Shown piece after piece: positions 42,000-49,843 of a DNA stretch of 64,000 bases. A model generated the notes under the pieces. It made no database searches and had not been told where the DNA came from. It saw only the letters and a program-made list of their open reading frames with translations. A program made the translations under genes and the position numbers. This DNA is from Streptomyces flaveolus (GTDB lineage: Bacteria > Actinomycetota > Actinomycetes > Streptomycetales > Streptomycetaceae). Where the stretch lies: contig NZ_BMRV01000004.1 in NCBI RefSeq assembly GCF_014648815.1, positions 496,001 to 560,000 on the forward strand, in the 5' to 3' direction. Position 1 is the stretch's first letter, and each line of letters starts with the position of its first letter.

Positions 42000-42460
42000 G
42001 GTTCTCGCCGCGCTTCATCCAGGCCGTGCTGAATCCGCAACATCATCGACGGATGGATGTCCAATCGGTCGAGGTCCGCTGGGTCGACCCAGCGGACCTC
42101 TTTCGATTCGCTGCTCGTACGCAGGGCGCCGCCGACGGGGTGGGCGCGGAAGCAGATGGAGAACTGCTGTCGGACCTCTCCGTCGTCGTACGCCAACACG
42201 TGCTCGGGGTCGGTGTAGAGCCCGACAATGCTGTCAACCGCCACCTGAATCCCCGTCTCTTCCGAGACCTCCCGAACGACGGTGTCGCCGATGCGCTCGC
42301 CTATGTCGTGGCCTCCGCCGGGCAGCGCCCATAGGTTGTTGTCGGTCTTGTGGATGAGCAGGAGTCGTCCCGCGTCGTCCTGGACAACTGCTGTGACCGA
42401 GGGCACCACCGAGTTGGCCGCCGGCGCGTTCGGGTCGCGGAAGTAGTCGATACGGGTCAT
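41987..42460 (-). CDS. Nudix hydrolase, Pif-like
   Basis: A 157-residue Nudix protein with a complete Nudix box: GGHDIGERIGDTVVREVSEE followed by TGI, satisfying GX5EX7REUXEEXGU. It hydrolyses nucleoside-diphosphate derivatives; the compound is unknown. In pSAM2, Pif contains a Nudix motif and blocks entry of a second copy into cells that already carry the element, so an immunity function is suggested by family and location (inference). ATG 42460 overlaps the XRE gene stop, so both are coupled. Confidence 0.85.
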   Translation of the reverse strand: MTRIDYFRDPNAPAANSVVPSVTAVVQDDAGRLLLIHKTDNNLWALPGGGHDIGERIGDTVVREVSEETGIQVAVDSIVGLYTDPEHVLAYDDGEVRQQFSICFRAHPVGGALRTSSESKEVRWVDPADLDRLDIHPSMMLRIQHGLDEARREPYIG

Positions 42461-43227
42461 CGCTGCGGGCCTTCCCAGTCGGCGGGCGAGGAGATCGGGC
42501 GGGCAGTTTCCCAGACCCTCTCAACGCTTTCAGCGTAGGCGTCGAAGAGTTCGCCACCGGGCACCCGCCGCAAGTGCAGCACTGGTGCCATGTAGGCGCC
42601 TACACCGTAGAGGTGGCCGTTCGCCAGTAACTCGTCATCGGCTCGGTAGAGGGAGTTGTACAGGGTGGTCCCGTGCAGCCGGAACTCAACGCCGGGCAGG
42701 CCGAAGAGGGGGCCATAGTTGATGAGGGCGTTGCGGATCTTGCCCGCCATCGCGGTGCCGATCCCCTCGTCTTCTCCGCGTACGGATACGGCTGCTGACG
42801 TGGGCTCTCCCAGCATGAAACGGATGGGTACGCCGTCGGCAGACTTCTCCTTCACGATGCGATGGAAAGCCGCATCTTCCGTGAGCCAGAACCCGGAGTA
42901 CACCAGCACATCGAACTGACGCGTCGCCTTCGAGTAGAGGCTGGTCCACAGCGATGGCGCCACGACCGACCGGTGTGGATACATCCGCACCAACTCTGCG
43001 TTGCCGGACGCCGTGACCTCAGCAGACGTTCGTTCGTCGGGCCACAGGTACGACACCTCGCACTTGAGCAGTGAGGCAGTCGCGTACTGGAAGCGACGGT
43101 AGGGCTTCCGCTCGGGATCATTGATCCAACGTTCGACCGTCTTCGTAGCGACCCCAAGCCTTTCGGCGACCTCGTCAAGTGTTAGGCCCAGGTCAACGAT
43201 CGCTCCTCGCAGTCGCTCGTTCGGCAC
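42457..43227 (-). CDS. XRE-type regulator with C-terminal DUF5919-like domain
   Basis: A 256-residue protein. Residues about 5-60 are an XRE-type helix-turn-helix (LRGAIVDLGLTLDEVAERLG, ATKTVERWINDP). The larger C-terminal part (RSVVAPSLWTSLYSKATRQF, VLVYSGFWLTEDAAF, GVEFRLHGTTLYNSLYR) belongs to the phospholipase D-like DUF5919 group often found in AICE regulators; a complete HxK pair is not visible, so it is probably a sensor rather than an enzyme. GTG 43227 follows GGAGG. Repeats of ACGACTT in its promoter region look like its operators. Confidence 0.75.
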   Translation of the reverse strand: MPNERLRGAIVDLGLTLDEVAERLGVATKTVERWINDPERKPYRRFQYATASLLKCEVSYLWPDERTSAEVTASGNAELVRMYPHRSVVAPSLWTSLYSKATRQFDVLVYSGFWLTEDAAFHRIVKEKSADGVPIRFMLGEPTSAAVSVRGEDEGIGTAMAGKIRNALINYGPLFGLPGVEFRLHGTTLYNSLYRADDELLANGHLYGVGAYMAPVLHLRRVPGGELFDAYAESVERVWETARPISSPADWEGPQR

Positions 43228-43248
43228 GCCAACCTCCGTCTACCGGGG

Positions 43249-43295
43249 ACGACTTGGTACGACTTCACGCTAGCCAAGAACGACCCAAGTCGTAC
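43249..43295. promoter_or_regulatory. direct and inverted ACGACTT repeats upstream of the XRE gene
   Basis: ACGACTT occurs at 43249-43255 and again within TACGACTT (43258-43265); the inverted copy AAGTCGTA lies at 43288-43295. This arrangement of half-sites around the likely promoter fits autoregulation by the XRE protein (inference). Confidence 0.5.
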
Positions 43296-43410
43296 AGGTG
43301 CGGAGTCGAGCGTCGCCGTCGCCGGCGCGAGTCTGTAGGTACGTCGCGGTGAGGGGATCGCCGAACTCCGCAAAGTCGCAGGGCTTGACGGGGCGAACCG
43401 CTCTCTGCAT

Positions 43411-43440
43411 GATGAGGAACACGTATTACATGTTCCTCAT
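43411..43440. promoter_or_regulatory. perfect 10-bp inverted repeat in the regulatory region of the AICE
   Basis: ATGAGGAACA and TGTTCCTCAT flank a 9-base spacer, with further near-symmetry outside (TGCAT on both sides). It lies between the XRE gene and the transfer operon, suitable for an operator or a small hairpin. No factor can be assigned. Confidence 0.5.
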
Positions 43441-43703
43441 GCAGTGTCCGGATGGCTTGGCCCGGGTTCCGCACTGCGAAGAACTCAACAGAGTGCCGAC
43501 CCAGCCGCATGAACACGTGCGGTCGATGGGTGCGGGTCACCACCCCGACCACCCATGTCGGGCCGGGTGAACCGCCCAGATCCGCCCCCGCCGGGGCGGT
43601 GAATGGCATTGCGTGATCTGAATCCGCAGAACCTTCGCGGCATCTGCCGCGCTTCGAACCTCAGCCCTTCCGCCGTGCTGGTCGCGGCGGCCGGTTGCCT
43701 CCG

Positions 43704-43791
43704 CTGCACGTCTCGTACGTGCAGTGCTGAGGGGAGCCGGGTGTTCCGACTTCAACGGCGCGCGCCCCCGGAGTTGCAGCTCCGGGGGCGC
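43704..43791 (+). promoter_or_regulatory. two hairpins in the leader of the transfer operon
   Basis: A 7-bp stem CTGCACG/CGTGCAG (43704-43724) is followed by a perfect 12-bp GC stem with six-base loop (43762-43773 against 43780-43791). The second ends 39 bases before the first gene of the transfer operon. It could be a terminator for upstream reading or an attenuator in the leader. The rest of 43228-43830 contains no credible gene. Confidence 0.5.
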
Positions 43792-43830
43792 TGTTCGGGC
43801 CGTTCCCACCTGTGAGAGGACCACGACCCA

Positions 43831-44100
43831 ATGGACCACATCGTCACTGCTCAGGACGCTGTTACGGCGTTCGCCGACTTCATGGAGCCGACGGCCGCGG
43901 AGCTGGACGCGATCGAGCGGGAGATGCCCGTCATCCTGGCGGACGTCGACCTGCTGGACGCGCACATCGTCACCCTGGACCGCACGCCGACCGAGCTGGA
44001 CGAGCGCCGCATCCGCCGGGCCCGCCGCCGCGCGCTCGCCGCCCGCGTCGCGCTCCTCAACCGCGCGGCCGGCGCGAGCCTGCCCGGGGGTGCCGCGTGA
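43831..44100 (+). CDS. DUF6284-like small AICE protein
   Basis: An 89-residue helical protein (MDHIVTAQDAVTAFADFMEP, DAIEREMPVILADVDLLDAH, DERRIRRARRRALAARVALL), of the short DUF6284 type that opens transfer operons in many Streptomyces AICEs and plasmids. The function is unknown. The ATG at 43831 follows GAGAGG. It is the first gene of a run of overlapping genes: its stop lies within the next start (GTGA). Confidence 0.65.
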   Translation: MDHIVTAQDAVTAFADFMEPTAAELDAIEREMPVILADVDLLDAHIVTLDRTPTELDERRIRRARRRALAARVALLNRAAGASLPGGAA

Positions 44101-44543
44101 GTGCCACCGACCGGAACCTGACCGCCGCGCACGCCGAGGTGAAGGCGGAGATCGCGCGGACGGACACGAAGACGGCGCTGCTGCTGGCGTTCGTCGGCGC
44201 GGTCCTCGCCGGAAGCTGGTCGGTCGCCCGCGATCTGCCGCTGAACCTCCCCGCCTACACCGCGGGCGGCATGGGCCTGGCGCTGCTGGTCGGTGCGGCC
44301 GGTCTGCTGCTGCGGTCGGTGCGTCCGAACCTGGGCGGCCGGCACGGCTTCCCCCTGTGGGCCACCCTCACCGCCGAACAGATCGGCGACGCCGTCACCT
44401 CGGACCTGGCCGCCGACATCGCCGGACTCTCCCGGCTCGCGGTCGCCAAGTTCGCCTGTCTGCGCCGCGCGGTCGACCTGACCATGGTCGGTGGCGCGCT
44501 GCTCATCCTGGCCGCCCTGCTCACCGCGGGGGGTGCCCGATGA
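44097..44543 (+). CDS. PycTM-like (Pycsar effector-type) membrane protein
   Basis: A 148-residue protein with predicted helices at about 27-44, 55-73 and 126-143. The sequence AEIARTDTKTALLLAFVGAV, with D-x-K just before the first helix, and the closing helical part SDLAADIAGLSRLAVAKFAC match the effector family of Pycsar systems (PycTM, DUF5706) as I remember it. In Pycsar, such proteins damage the inner membrane when they bind cyclic UMP or CMP. No uridylate or cytidylate cyclase is encoded here; the nearest nucleotide cyclase is the GGDEF protein in the same operon. GTG 44097 overlaps the preceding stop, ATG of the next gene overlaps its stop. Confidence 0.7.
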   Translation: MSATDRNLTAAHAEVKAEIARTDTKTALLLAFVGAVLAGSWSVARDLPLNLPAYTAGGMGLALLVGAAGLLLRSVRPNLGGRHGFPLWATLTAEQIGDAVTSDLAADIAGLSRLAVAKFACLRRAVDLTMVGGALLILAALLTAGGAR

Positions 44544-45655
44544 CCGGGGCGAAGCTGACCCGCGTACAGGTCGGGGTGCTGACGGCCGCGTTCGTGCCGA
44601 TGCTGGCCACCGGGGTGTTCGGTGGTATCGGTACGTACAGCAACATCGGTCACGCCTACGGCAGGGGCACCGCGCTCGGTGCGCTCGCCGCCGGTGAGGG
44701 CGCAACTGCGGTGCTCGCCCTGGTGCTGCTCGGGCTAACCATGCTGGGCCAGTCCTCCCCGCGCATCGTCCGGCTCGGGCTGTGGGCGCTGCCGGCCGCC
44801 GCCGCCGGCATGGGCGCGATGGCCGCCCCTGATCCGGGCCGCACGGTGATCTACGCGCTGACCCCGATGGGGATGTCCGTCTCGGCCGAGGGCATGGCGT
44901 TTTTGGCCCGCAGGATCGTGGTGCACACCGACGGCCGCGACGCGGAGAACGAACGCCGCACCGCCGACCTGGTGCAGGCCCTCGCCTACCACCGGGCCCG
45001 CGCCACCCAGCACCCCATCGACCGGGTGCGCAAGCGGTCGGACCGGGCGTCGTGGCGGCTGGCCCGCAAGGTCGGGGTCGGGGACGTGGCACTCGGATCG
45101 AGGCTGCTGGACGTGCAGCGCGACCGCGTCACCGCCGGCGCGGACGCCGCCCTCGCCGCGATGTTCGGCTCCACCACCCCCACCCCCACCCTCGACCCCA
45201 CTCCGGACACGAATGCGGAGGAATCCACCGAGACACCCGCGAAACGGTCTATGGCTGACCTCGCGGTATCGACCCCGGACCCGGTGGTGACCCTGACCCG
45301 GCTGACCCTGCCCGATCCGGTCGCCGTCGACCTGGGCAAGTCGACTCTCCCCACCAAGCCGCTCCCTTCGATCGCCCCGGCCCCGGTCAAGCCGATCGAG
45401 CGGCGCGCGGTGGCCGCGGAATCGACCCGGCCACGCCGCGCCACCGGCCGCGTGCCGGACGCCGCCAAGCCGCGTCGACCGAAGCGCACCCCGGCCGAGC
45501 TGCTGGCCGAGGCGCGCGCGGTGACGGCGGACTGGCCGGACGCGAGGGTGACCGCGGAGGGCATCCGCCGGGTGGTGCGTACGTCGCCGGCGAACGCGCG
45601 GATGCTGCGGGACACGCTGCTCGCCGAGCGGGCCGGGGCGGGGGTGGCCGGGTGA
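44540..45655 (+). CDS. DUF2637 (SpdB-like) membrane protein
   Basis: A 371-residue protein with four hydrophobic helices in the N-terminal half (VGVLTAAFVPMLATGVFGGI, ATAVLALVLLGLTML, IVRLGLWALPAAAAGMGAM, VIYALTPMGMSVSAEGMAFL), matching the DUF2637 family of plasmid spread proteins. The C-terminal half is hydrophilic, with a Pro/Thr-rich linker (TTPTPTLDPTPDTN) and a final basic helical domain (EGIRRVVRTSPANARMLRD) that resembles a DNA-binding winged helix. Such proteins assist spread of the element between mycelial compartments. It is coupled by ATGA to the PycTM-like gene and by GTGA to the GGDEF gene. Confidence 0.75.
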   Translation: MTGAKLTRVQVGVLTAAFVPMLATGVFGGIGTYSNIGHAYGRGTALGALAAGEGATAVLALVLLGLTMLGQSSPRIVRLGLWALPAAAAGMGAMAAPDPGRTVIYALTPMGMSVSAEGMAFLARRIVVHTDGRDAENERRTADLVQALAYHRARATQHPIDRVRKRSDRASWRLARKVGVGDVALGSRLLDVQRDRVTAGADAALAAMFGSTTPTPTLDPTPDTNAEESTETPAKRSMADLAVSTPDPVVTLTRLTLPDPVAVDLGKSTLPTKPLPSIAPAPVKPIERRAVAAESTRPRRATGRVPDAAKPRRPKRTPAELLAEARAVTADWPDARVTAEGIRRVVRTSPANARMLRDTLLAERAGAGVAG

Positions 45656-46266
45656 GTACACCGGTGTTAGTCCTGCTCGCGGTCGGTGTGGCGCTGGTGT
45701 GGGGTGTCCACGGGTGGTGGATGTCCCGGCGTCTGCGGACCGCTCGCCGTGACCCGTTGACCGGGCTGTGGACGCGGGAGGCGTTCACCCGCCGGGCCCG
45801 CCGCCTGCTGCGCAACCCGCACGCGGTGGTGGTGCTGGCGGACGTGGACCGCTTCAAGCAGGTCAACGACACCCACGGGCACGCGGCCGGTGACGCCCTG
45901 CTGGCCGCCACGGCCGGCCGGCTCGCCCACGCCGTGGGCCGCGCCGGCGCGGTCGGCAGGCTCGGGGGCGACGAGTTCGCCGCCGTACTCATCGACCGCG
46001 AGAACGCCGCCGCCGACCGGTTCGCCGTCCTCTCCCGCGTCCTGGCCCGTCCCGTCGATGCGGCGCCCGAGGTGCACACCACGGTGTCGCTGGGCTGGGT
46101 GCGGCGCGGTGACTATCCGGCAGAGGACCTGTCGGGGCTGCTGCGGCGGGCGGATGAGGCCATGTACGCGGCCAAGCGCGGCCCCGGCCGCGTCCGCCGT
46201 GCCGGTCTCGGGCGCCTGCTCGCCGGCGTTGCCGGACGGCGCCCCGGACGCCGGGGCGCCGCATGA
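45652..46266 (+). CDS. GGDEF nucleotide cyclase with N-terminal membrane helix
   Basis: A 204-residue protein: one membrane helix (about 4-22), then a full GGDEF domain. The key features are intact: RDPLTGLWTREAF (33-45), metal-binding ADVDRFKQVND (63-73), RLGGDEFAAVL with GGDEF at 105-109, and ADEAMYAAKRGPGR at the end. The RxxD product-inhibition site before GGDEF is absent. It should make cyclic di-GMP or a related nucleotide. It lies in one tightly overlapping operon with the PycTM-like and DUF2637 proteins and before the zinc-binding RRQRL-type protein. Its presence in a transfer operon suggests signalling during mating or spread (inference). Confidence 0.85.
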   Translation: MSTPVLVLLAVGVALVWGVHGWWMSRRLRTARRDPLTGLWTREAFTRRARRLLRNPHAVVVLADVDRFKQVNDTHGHAAGDALLAATAGRLAHAVGRAGAVGRLGGDEFAAVLIDRENAAADRFAVLSRVLARPVDAAPEVHTTVSLGWVRRGDYPAEDLSGLLRRADEAMYAAKRGPGRVRRAGLGRLLAGVAGRRPGRRGAA

Positions 46267-46610
46267 CCACCCTGCCCACCTACCGCTGGCGCCTGGCCCC
46301 CGACGGCTACGCCACCCGCCGCCAACTGCGCGCCCGCGGGCTGCGGCCCGGTGGTCAGGACGTGGCCGCGCAGCTCGAACGGCCTCGCCGCCGGCGCCCG
46401 CCGCTGGTCGCGTACCTGTACCGCGTCGACCTGGCCAAGCCGGTCCGGCTCATGACGGACGCGAAGCGGGCGGCGCTGGCCAAGGCCAACGCCGCCCGCC
46501 GCACCTGCCCCGTCTGTCGCCGCGATGCCGGATACGTCATCCCCGCCTCGCTCGGCATGTGTGTGACCTGCGCCTATCCCGAACCTTCCGACTCTCCGAG
46601 GAGTGCCTGA
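46263..46610 (+). CDS. RRQRL-motif-type zinc-binding protein of AICEs
   Basis: A 115-residue basic protein. The N-terminal part has the motif YATRRQLRARGLRPGGQD, and the C-terminal part a zinc-finger-like CPVCRRDAGYVIP...CVTC with two CxxC pairs. This matches a small family that follows the GGDEF/SpdB genes in many Streptomyces integrative elements. A nucleic-acid binding role is plausible; no activity is known. ATG 46263 overlaps the stop of the GGDEF gene. Confidence 0.7.
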   Translation: MTTLPTYRWRLAPDGYATRRQLRARGLRPGGQDVAAQLERPRRRRPPLVAYLYRVDLAKPVRLMTDAKRAALAKANAARRTCPVCRRDAGYVIPASLGMCVTCAYPEPSDSPRSA

Positions 46611-46612
46611 GC

Positions 46613-46930
46613 ATGCGTAACGCCGACATCCGCCGTCTGGACCGCGAGATCCAGGCGACCACGAAGAAGCTGGAAGCCGTACGGCGGGGCGAGTGGTGGC
46701 CGCTGAACGGCAGCGAGCGCCGGGCGATGGCCCGCGCCCTGGCCGGCGGTGCCTACAAGGTGGCCCGGGGCCGCAGCGCCGGCCGTGAAGAGCAGCGCAT
46801 GGACGCCACCGGCAACAGCGCGGAGATGCGCCTGAACGCGGAACTGACCGCCCTGCACGCCGAGCGGCAGCGGCTGCTCACCGAGGCCGCCCGCAACAAG
46901 GACGCGAAGAAGTCGTCCGGTTGGTTCTGA
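46613..46930 (+). CDS. hypothetical coiled-coil protein of the transfer operon
   Basis: A 105-residue highly charged protein starting MRNADIRRLDREIQATTKKL, with a second helix at the end (EMRLNAELTALHAERQRLLT). It should form a coiled coil. It follows the zinc protein by two bases and has GAGGAG upstream. It is a small AICE protein without known role. The next gene, traB, starts 103 bp further. Confidence 0.65.
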   Translation: MRNADIRRLDREIQATTKKLEAVRRGEWWPLNGSERRAMARALAGGAYKVARGRSAGREEQRMDATGNSAEMRLNAELTALHAERQRLLTEAARNKDAKKSSGWF

Positions 46931-47033
46931 CCAGCCAACCCTTGCACCAGGGTGGCCGCGCTTTCCACGGCCCCGGCCACCCCGGCTTCCCCTTGCTCCC
47001 GCCCCTGTCGGGGCAGTCAGGAGAACTCCCAGC

Positions 47034-49157
47034 ATGTCTGAGAACGTCGTTCACCTCCACAAGCCCACCGACCCCCCGACCCCCGACACGGCCCCCACGG
47101 TGCTCACGGTCGTGCCCGACGCGCCGCCCCCGCGGCCAGTGCCGCTGTGGGTCCGCTCCGGCCGCGCCGTGAAGAGCGCTGCCACGCACGAGCGGACGAA
47201 GACGGTCGTCCGGGCCACGGCCCGGCACGGCCTCTACACCGTCAACGGCGGGCGGATCGTGGCCCGTCGCGCGTGGGACGGCCGGACCGGCGCCCGCTAC
47301 GAGCGGATGATCCGCGCGGCAGAGGCGGCGGGGAATCTGGAGGCGGCCGAGGAGTGGGAGGAGCGGCTGACGCGCTTCCGCGCCGCCCGCCACCACCGCC
47401 GCATGGACCTGCTGCACTCCCCGGTCGACGCGGCCAAGGGCGTCGCCGTCGGCGCCGGCATGAGCGTCGGCGTGCTGGTCGCCCTCGGCATCGTGATGGC
47501 CATCAACACGGGCCAGGCCGGGGACGTCATCACGCCGCTGTCGGCGACGATCGACTTCATCGCCCTGCTCATCCGCATCGTGCAGATCGTCTGGGGGCCG
47601 CTGATCTCGATCGGCCCGTTCCTCGCGCTGCTGGCCCTGTGGGGCGTCGGCCGGCACCAGCAGGCTGCACCCAACTGGGCGCTGCCGGCGAACGTGCGCA
47701 ACGGCGAGGGGGAGCCGATCACGCCGTCCATCGTGGTCAAGGCCCTGCGCGACCTCGGAGTACCGGCGCTGCGCAACGCCATCAAGGAGATGGGCGACGC
47801 CGGCGCCTCGATGCTCGGGCCGATCCGGATCGCCGGATGCGGCGTGGAAGTCGACGTGACCCTTCCTTCCGGGGTGTCGACCGATGAGGTGCAGAAGCGG
47901 CGCAAGAAGCTCGCGGAGAACCTGACCCGCCACGAGCACGAGGTGTTCATCACCATCCCGCAGGCCGCGCGGACGGTGCGGCTGTGGATCGCCGACTCCG
48001 GTGCGCTGGACGAGCCGATCGGCCCGTCCCCGCTGGTCACCGACGAGACGCTGACCGCCGACTACGCCAAGGGCAAGGCGCCGTGGGGGCAGGACCTGCG
48101 CGGCGACGCCGCCGCACTCAGTCTGTACCAGCGGCACCTGTTGATCACGGGTCTGTCTAACCAGGGCAAGACGGCCGCGCTGCGGGCGCTGGCCCTGTGG
48201 GCCTGCCTGGACCGCCGGGTGGAATTCCGGATCGCCGACCTCAAGGGCGCCGGCGACTGGGCCATGTTCGACGGCCTCGCCACCGTCCTCATCCAGGGCC
48301 CGGCCGATGAGCAGGTGATCGAGGCCACCGAGATGGTGGAGGGTCTGGTGGATGAGATGAACCGCCGGATCGAGATCCGCCGGACCGACCCGCAGGCGGT
48401 ATTCGCCCCGCTGATCGGGATCGTGGACGAAGCGCAGGTGGCGTTCATGTGCCCGGTCAAGGACGAAGAGGGCCGCCCTTACGGCGGGTCCAAGGCCGTC
48501 TCCCGCTACTTCATGGCGGTGCGCAAGGTCCACAACCAGGGCCGGGTGGTCGACGTGCTGCTGTGGGAGGGCACGCAGGACCCCACCGACCAGAACCTTC
48601 CCAAGCTGGTCCGCGAGGGCGCCCACACCCGCGCCGCCCTCGCCCTGGGCACCGAATCGCAGGCTGAGATGGCACTCGGGGCCAAGGCCGTCAAGGCCGG
48701 CGCCGCGCCGCACCTGCTGCGCCAGGGACTGGACAAGGGCACCCTCGTCGTCGCGTCGGACGGCATCGACATCCCGGCCGGCCAGCCGTCCATCACCGTG
48801 CGCACGCACTACATCGATGACGAGCAGGCCACCGCCATCACCGACCGGGCCAAGGCCCTGCGCGGCAGCGTCGCCACCGTGCACGCCATCGACCGCGGCG
48901 AGGAACGCGACCCGCTCGCCGACATCGCCACCGTCATCGGCAACGACGCCCGGGTGCGCACACAGGAGGTCATCACCCGACTCGCTGCGCTCAACGCGGA
49001 CGCCTACGCCAGCTGGTCGTTCATCGACCTCAAGCGCGTCCTGGACGCCGCCGGCGCTGAGCCCTACAAGTCCGACGGTCGCATGGTCGTCGGCCGCGAC
49101 CGCGTCGCCCGGGCCCTCGCCGACCGCGACGCGAACGGTTCCGCTTCCGCCGAATGA
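47034..49157 (+). CDS. traB: FtsK/SpoIIIE-like conjugative DNA translocase (TraB/TraSA)
   Basis: A 707-residue single-protein DNA pump that moves double-stranded DNA between hyphae. After an acidic/Pro-rich N-terminus come two membrane helices (about 140-165 and 178-205). The ATPase has Walker A GLSNQGKT (373-380) and Walker B IGIVDEAQ (Asp465-Glu466). The C-terminal about 70 residues resemble the winged helix that reads TRS repeats in clt (VRTQEVITRLAALNADAYAS). The ATG at 47034 follows AGGAG. Directly after the stop lies a cluster of CAGGGAG repeats, the expected place for clt. Confidence 0.9.
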   Translation: MSENVVHLHKPTDPPTPDTAPTVLTVVPDAPPPRPVPLWVRSGRAVKSAATHERTKTVVRATARHGLYTVNGGRIVARRAWDGRTGARYERMIRAAEAAGNLEAAEEWEERLTRFRAARHHRRMDLLHSPVDAAKGVAVGAGMSVGVLVALGIVMAINTGQAGDVITPLSATIDFIALLIRIVQIVWGPLISIGPFLALLALWGVGRHQQAAPNWALPANVRNGEGEPITPSIVVKALRDLGVPALRNAIKEMGDAGASMLGPIRIAGCGVEVDVTLPSGVSTDEVQKRRKKLAENLTRHEHEVFITIPQAARTVRLWIADSGALDEPIGPSPLVTDETLTADYAKGKAPWGQDLRGDAAALSLYQRHLLITGLSNQGKTAALRALALWACLDRRVEFRIADLKGAGDWAMFDGLATVLIQGPADEQVIEATEMVEGLVDEMNRRIEIRRTDPQAVFAPLIGIVDEAQVAFMCPVKDEEGRPYGGSKAVSRYFMAVRKVHNQGRVVDVLLWEGTQDPTDQNLPKLVREGAHTRAALALGTESQAEMALGAKAVKAGAAPHLLRQGLDKGTLVVASDGIDIPAGQPSITVRTHYIDDEQATAITDRAKALRGSVATVHAIDRGEERDPLADIATVIGNDARVRTQEVITRLAALNADAYASWSFIDLKRVLDAAGAEPYKSDGRMVVGRDRVARALADRDANGSASAE

Positions 49158-49160
49158 CGG

Positions 49161-49340
49161 CAGGGAGCCGACCGCCCCCGGGGCAGGGAGGCAGGGAGAA
49201 CTCCCTGACTGCCTCCCTGCCCCCCCTCCCTGACCCTGACCTGCGCAAATGATCGTTCAGGGAGCCAGGGAGGCACGCAGGTCAGACCCCCGAAACACCC
49301 CTTCACAGCACCCCCGACAGGGGGTGCCTCTGCCTCCCTG
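49161..49340. repeat. nine CAGGGAG/CTCCCTG repeats after traB, candidate clt
   Basis: CAGGGAG occurs at 49161, 49184, 49192, 49258 and 49266; its complement CTCCCTG at 49201, 49213, 49226 and 49334. Nine 7-mers in 180 bases, in both orientations, lie between traB and the SpdB-like gene. TraB-type translocases bind repeated short TRS motifs in clt, often placed right behind traB, so this is the natural candidate (inference for the sequence itself). Confidence 0.7.
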
Positions 49341-49364
49341 ACCAACTGCCGGAAGGGATTCCGC

Positions 49365-49829
49365 ATGCACCCCGACAACCCCCGCCCCGTGCCCGCACAG
49401 CGGGCCGTGGAAGTCCACCACCCGACCCCGCTGCCGCCCGCCACCGTCGCCCCGGCCCCGCCCGTGGCGGTGCAACCCGGCAGCGTTCCGGCGGTGGCGA
49501 GCATCGTCCTGCCCGACGGCCGCGTCGTCACCGGCTACGCCATCAACCACGCCCACCCCGAGCCGGCCGCCGCGGAGCCGGCCGTCTCGCGGACGGCGGT
49601 GAACGTCGCCCTTGGGGGCGTCGGGTTCCTCGCGGTGTGCGGCGGGCTGCTGCTGCTCACCTCGTTCATCGCCGCGCTTACCGCGTTCATCACCCAACTG
49701 ATCACCCTTGCGGCCGTGATCTTCGGCGGATGGATCGCCGTGCAGCTCTTCAGCGCGAGCGGCCACCAGGGCGGCACGACCGTGAACATCCGCAAGGCCA
49801 CGTTCAAGCGCAATCACTTCCACGGCTGA
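49365..49829 (+). CDS. SpdB-like mobile element transfer protein
   Basis: A 154-residue protein with a Pro-rich N-terminus, a conserved-looking VASIVLPDGRVVTGYAIN segment, and two adjacent hydrophobic helices (about 88-125, VGFLAVCGGLLLLTSFIAAL and ITLAAVIFGGWIAVQLF). The ending TTVNIRKATFKRNHFHG is basic. It fits the small Spd membrane proteins that help plasmid spread. ATG 49365 follows GGAAGGG. It comes right after the candidate clt. Confidence 0.75.
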   Translation: MHPDNPRPVPAQRAVEVHHPTPLPPATVAPAPPVAVQPGSVPAVASIVLPDGRVVTGYAINHAHPEPAAAEPAVSRTAVNVALGGVGFLAVCGGLLLLTSFIAALTAFITQLITLAAVIFGGWIAVQLFSASGHQGGTTVNIRKATFKRNHFHG

Positions 49830-49843
49830 CAGGAGAACCCCGC

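Noticed and set aside
43603..43815. 70-codon frame in the leader of the transfer operon
   Set aside because: It reads through both hairpins, has no ribosome binding site and a Cys/Arg-rich random composition.
46878..48884. Minus-strand frame across traB
   Set aside because: Shadow of TraB; no ribosome binding site and no recognisable domain.
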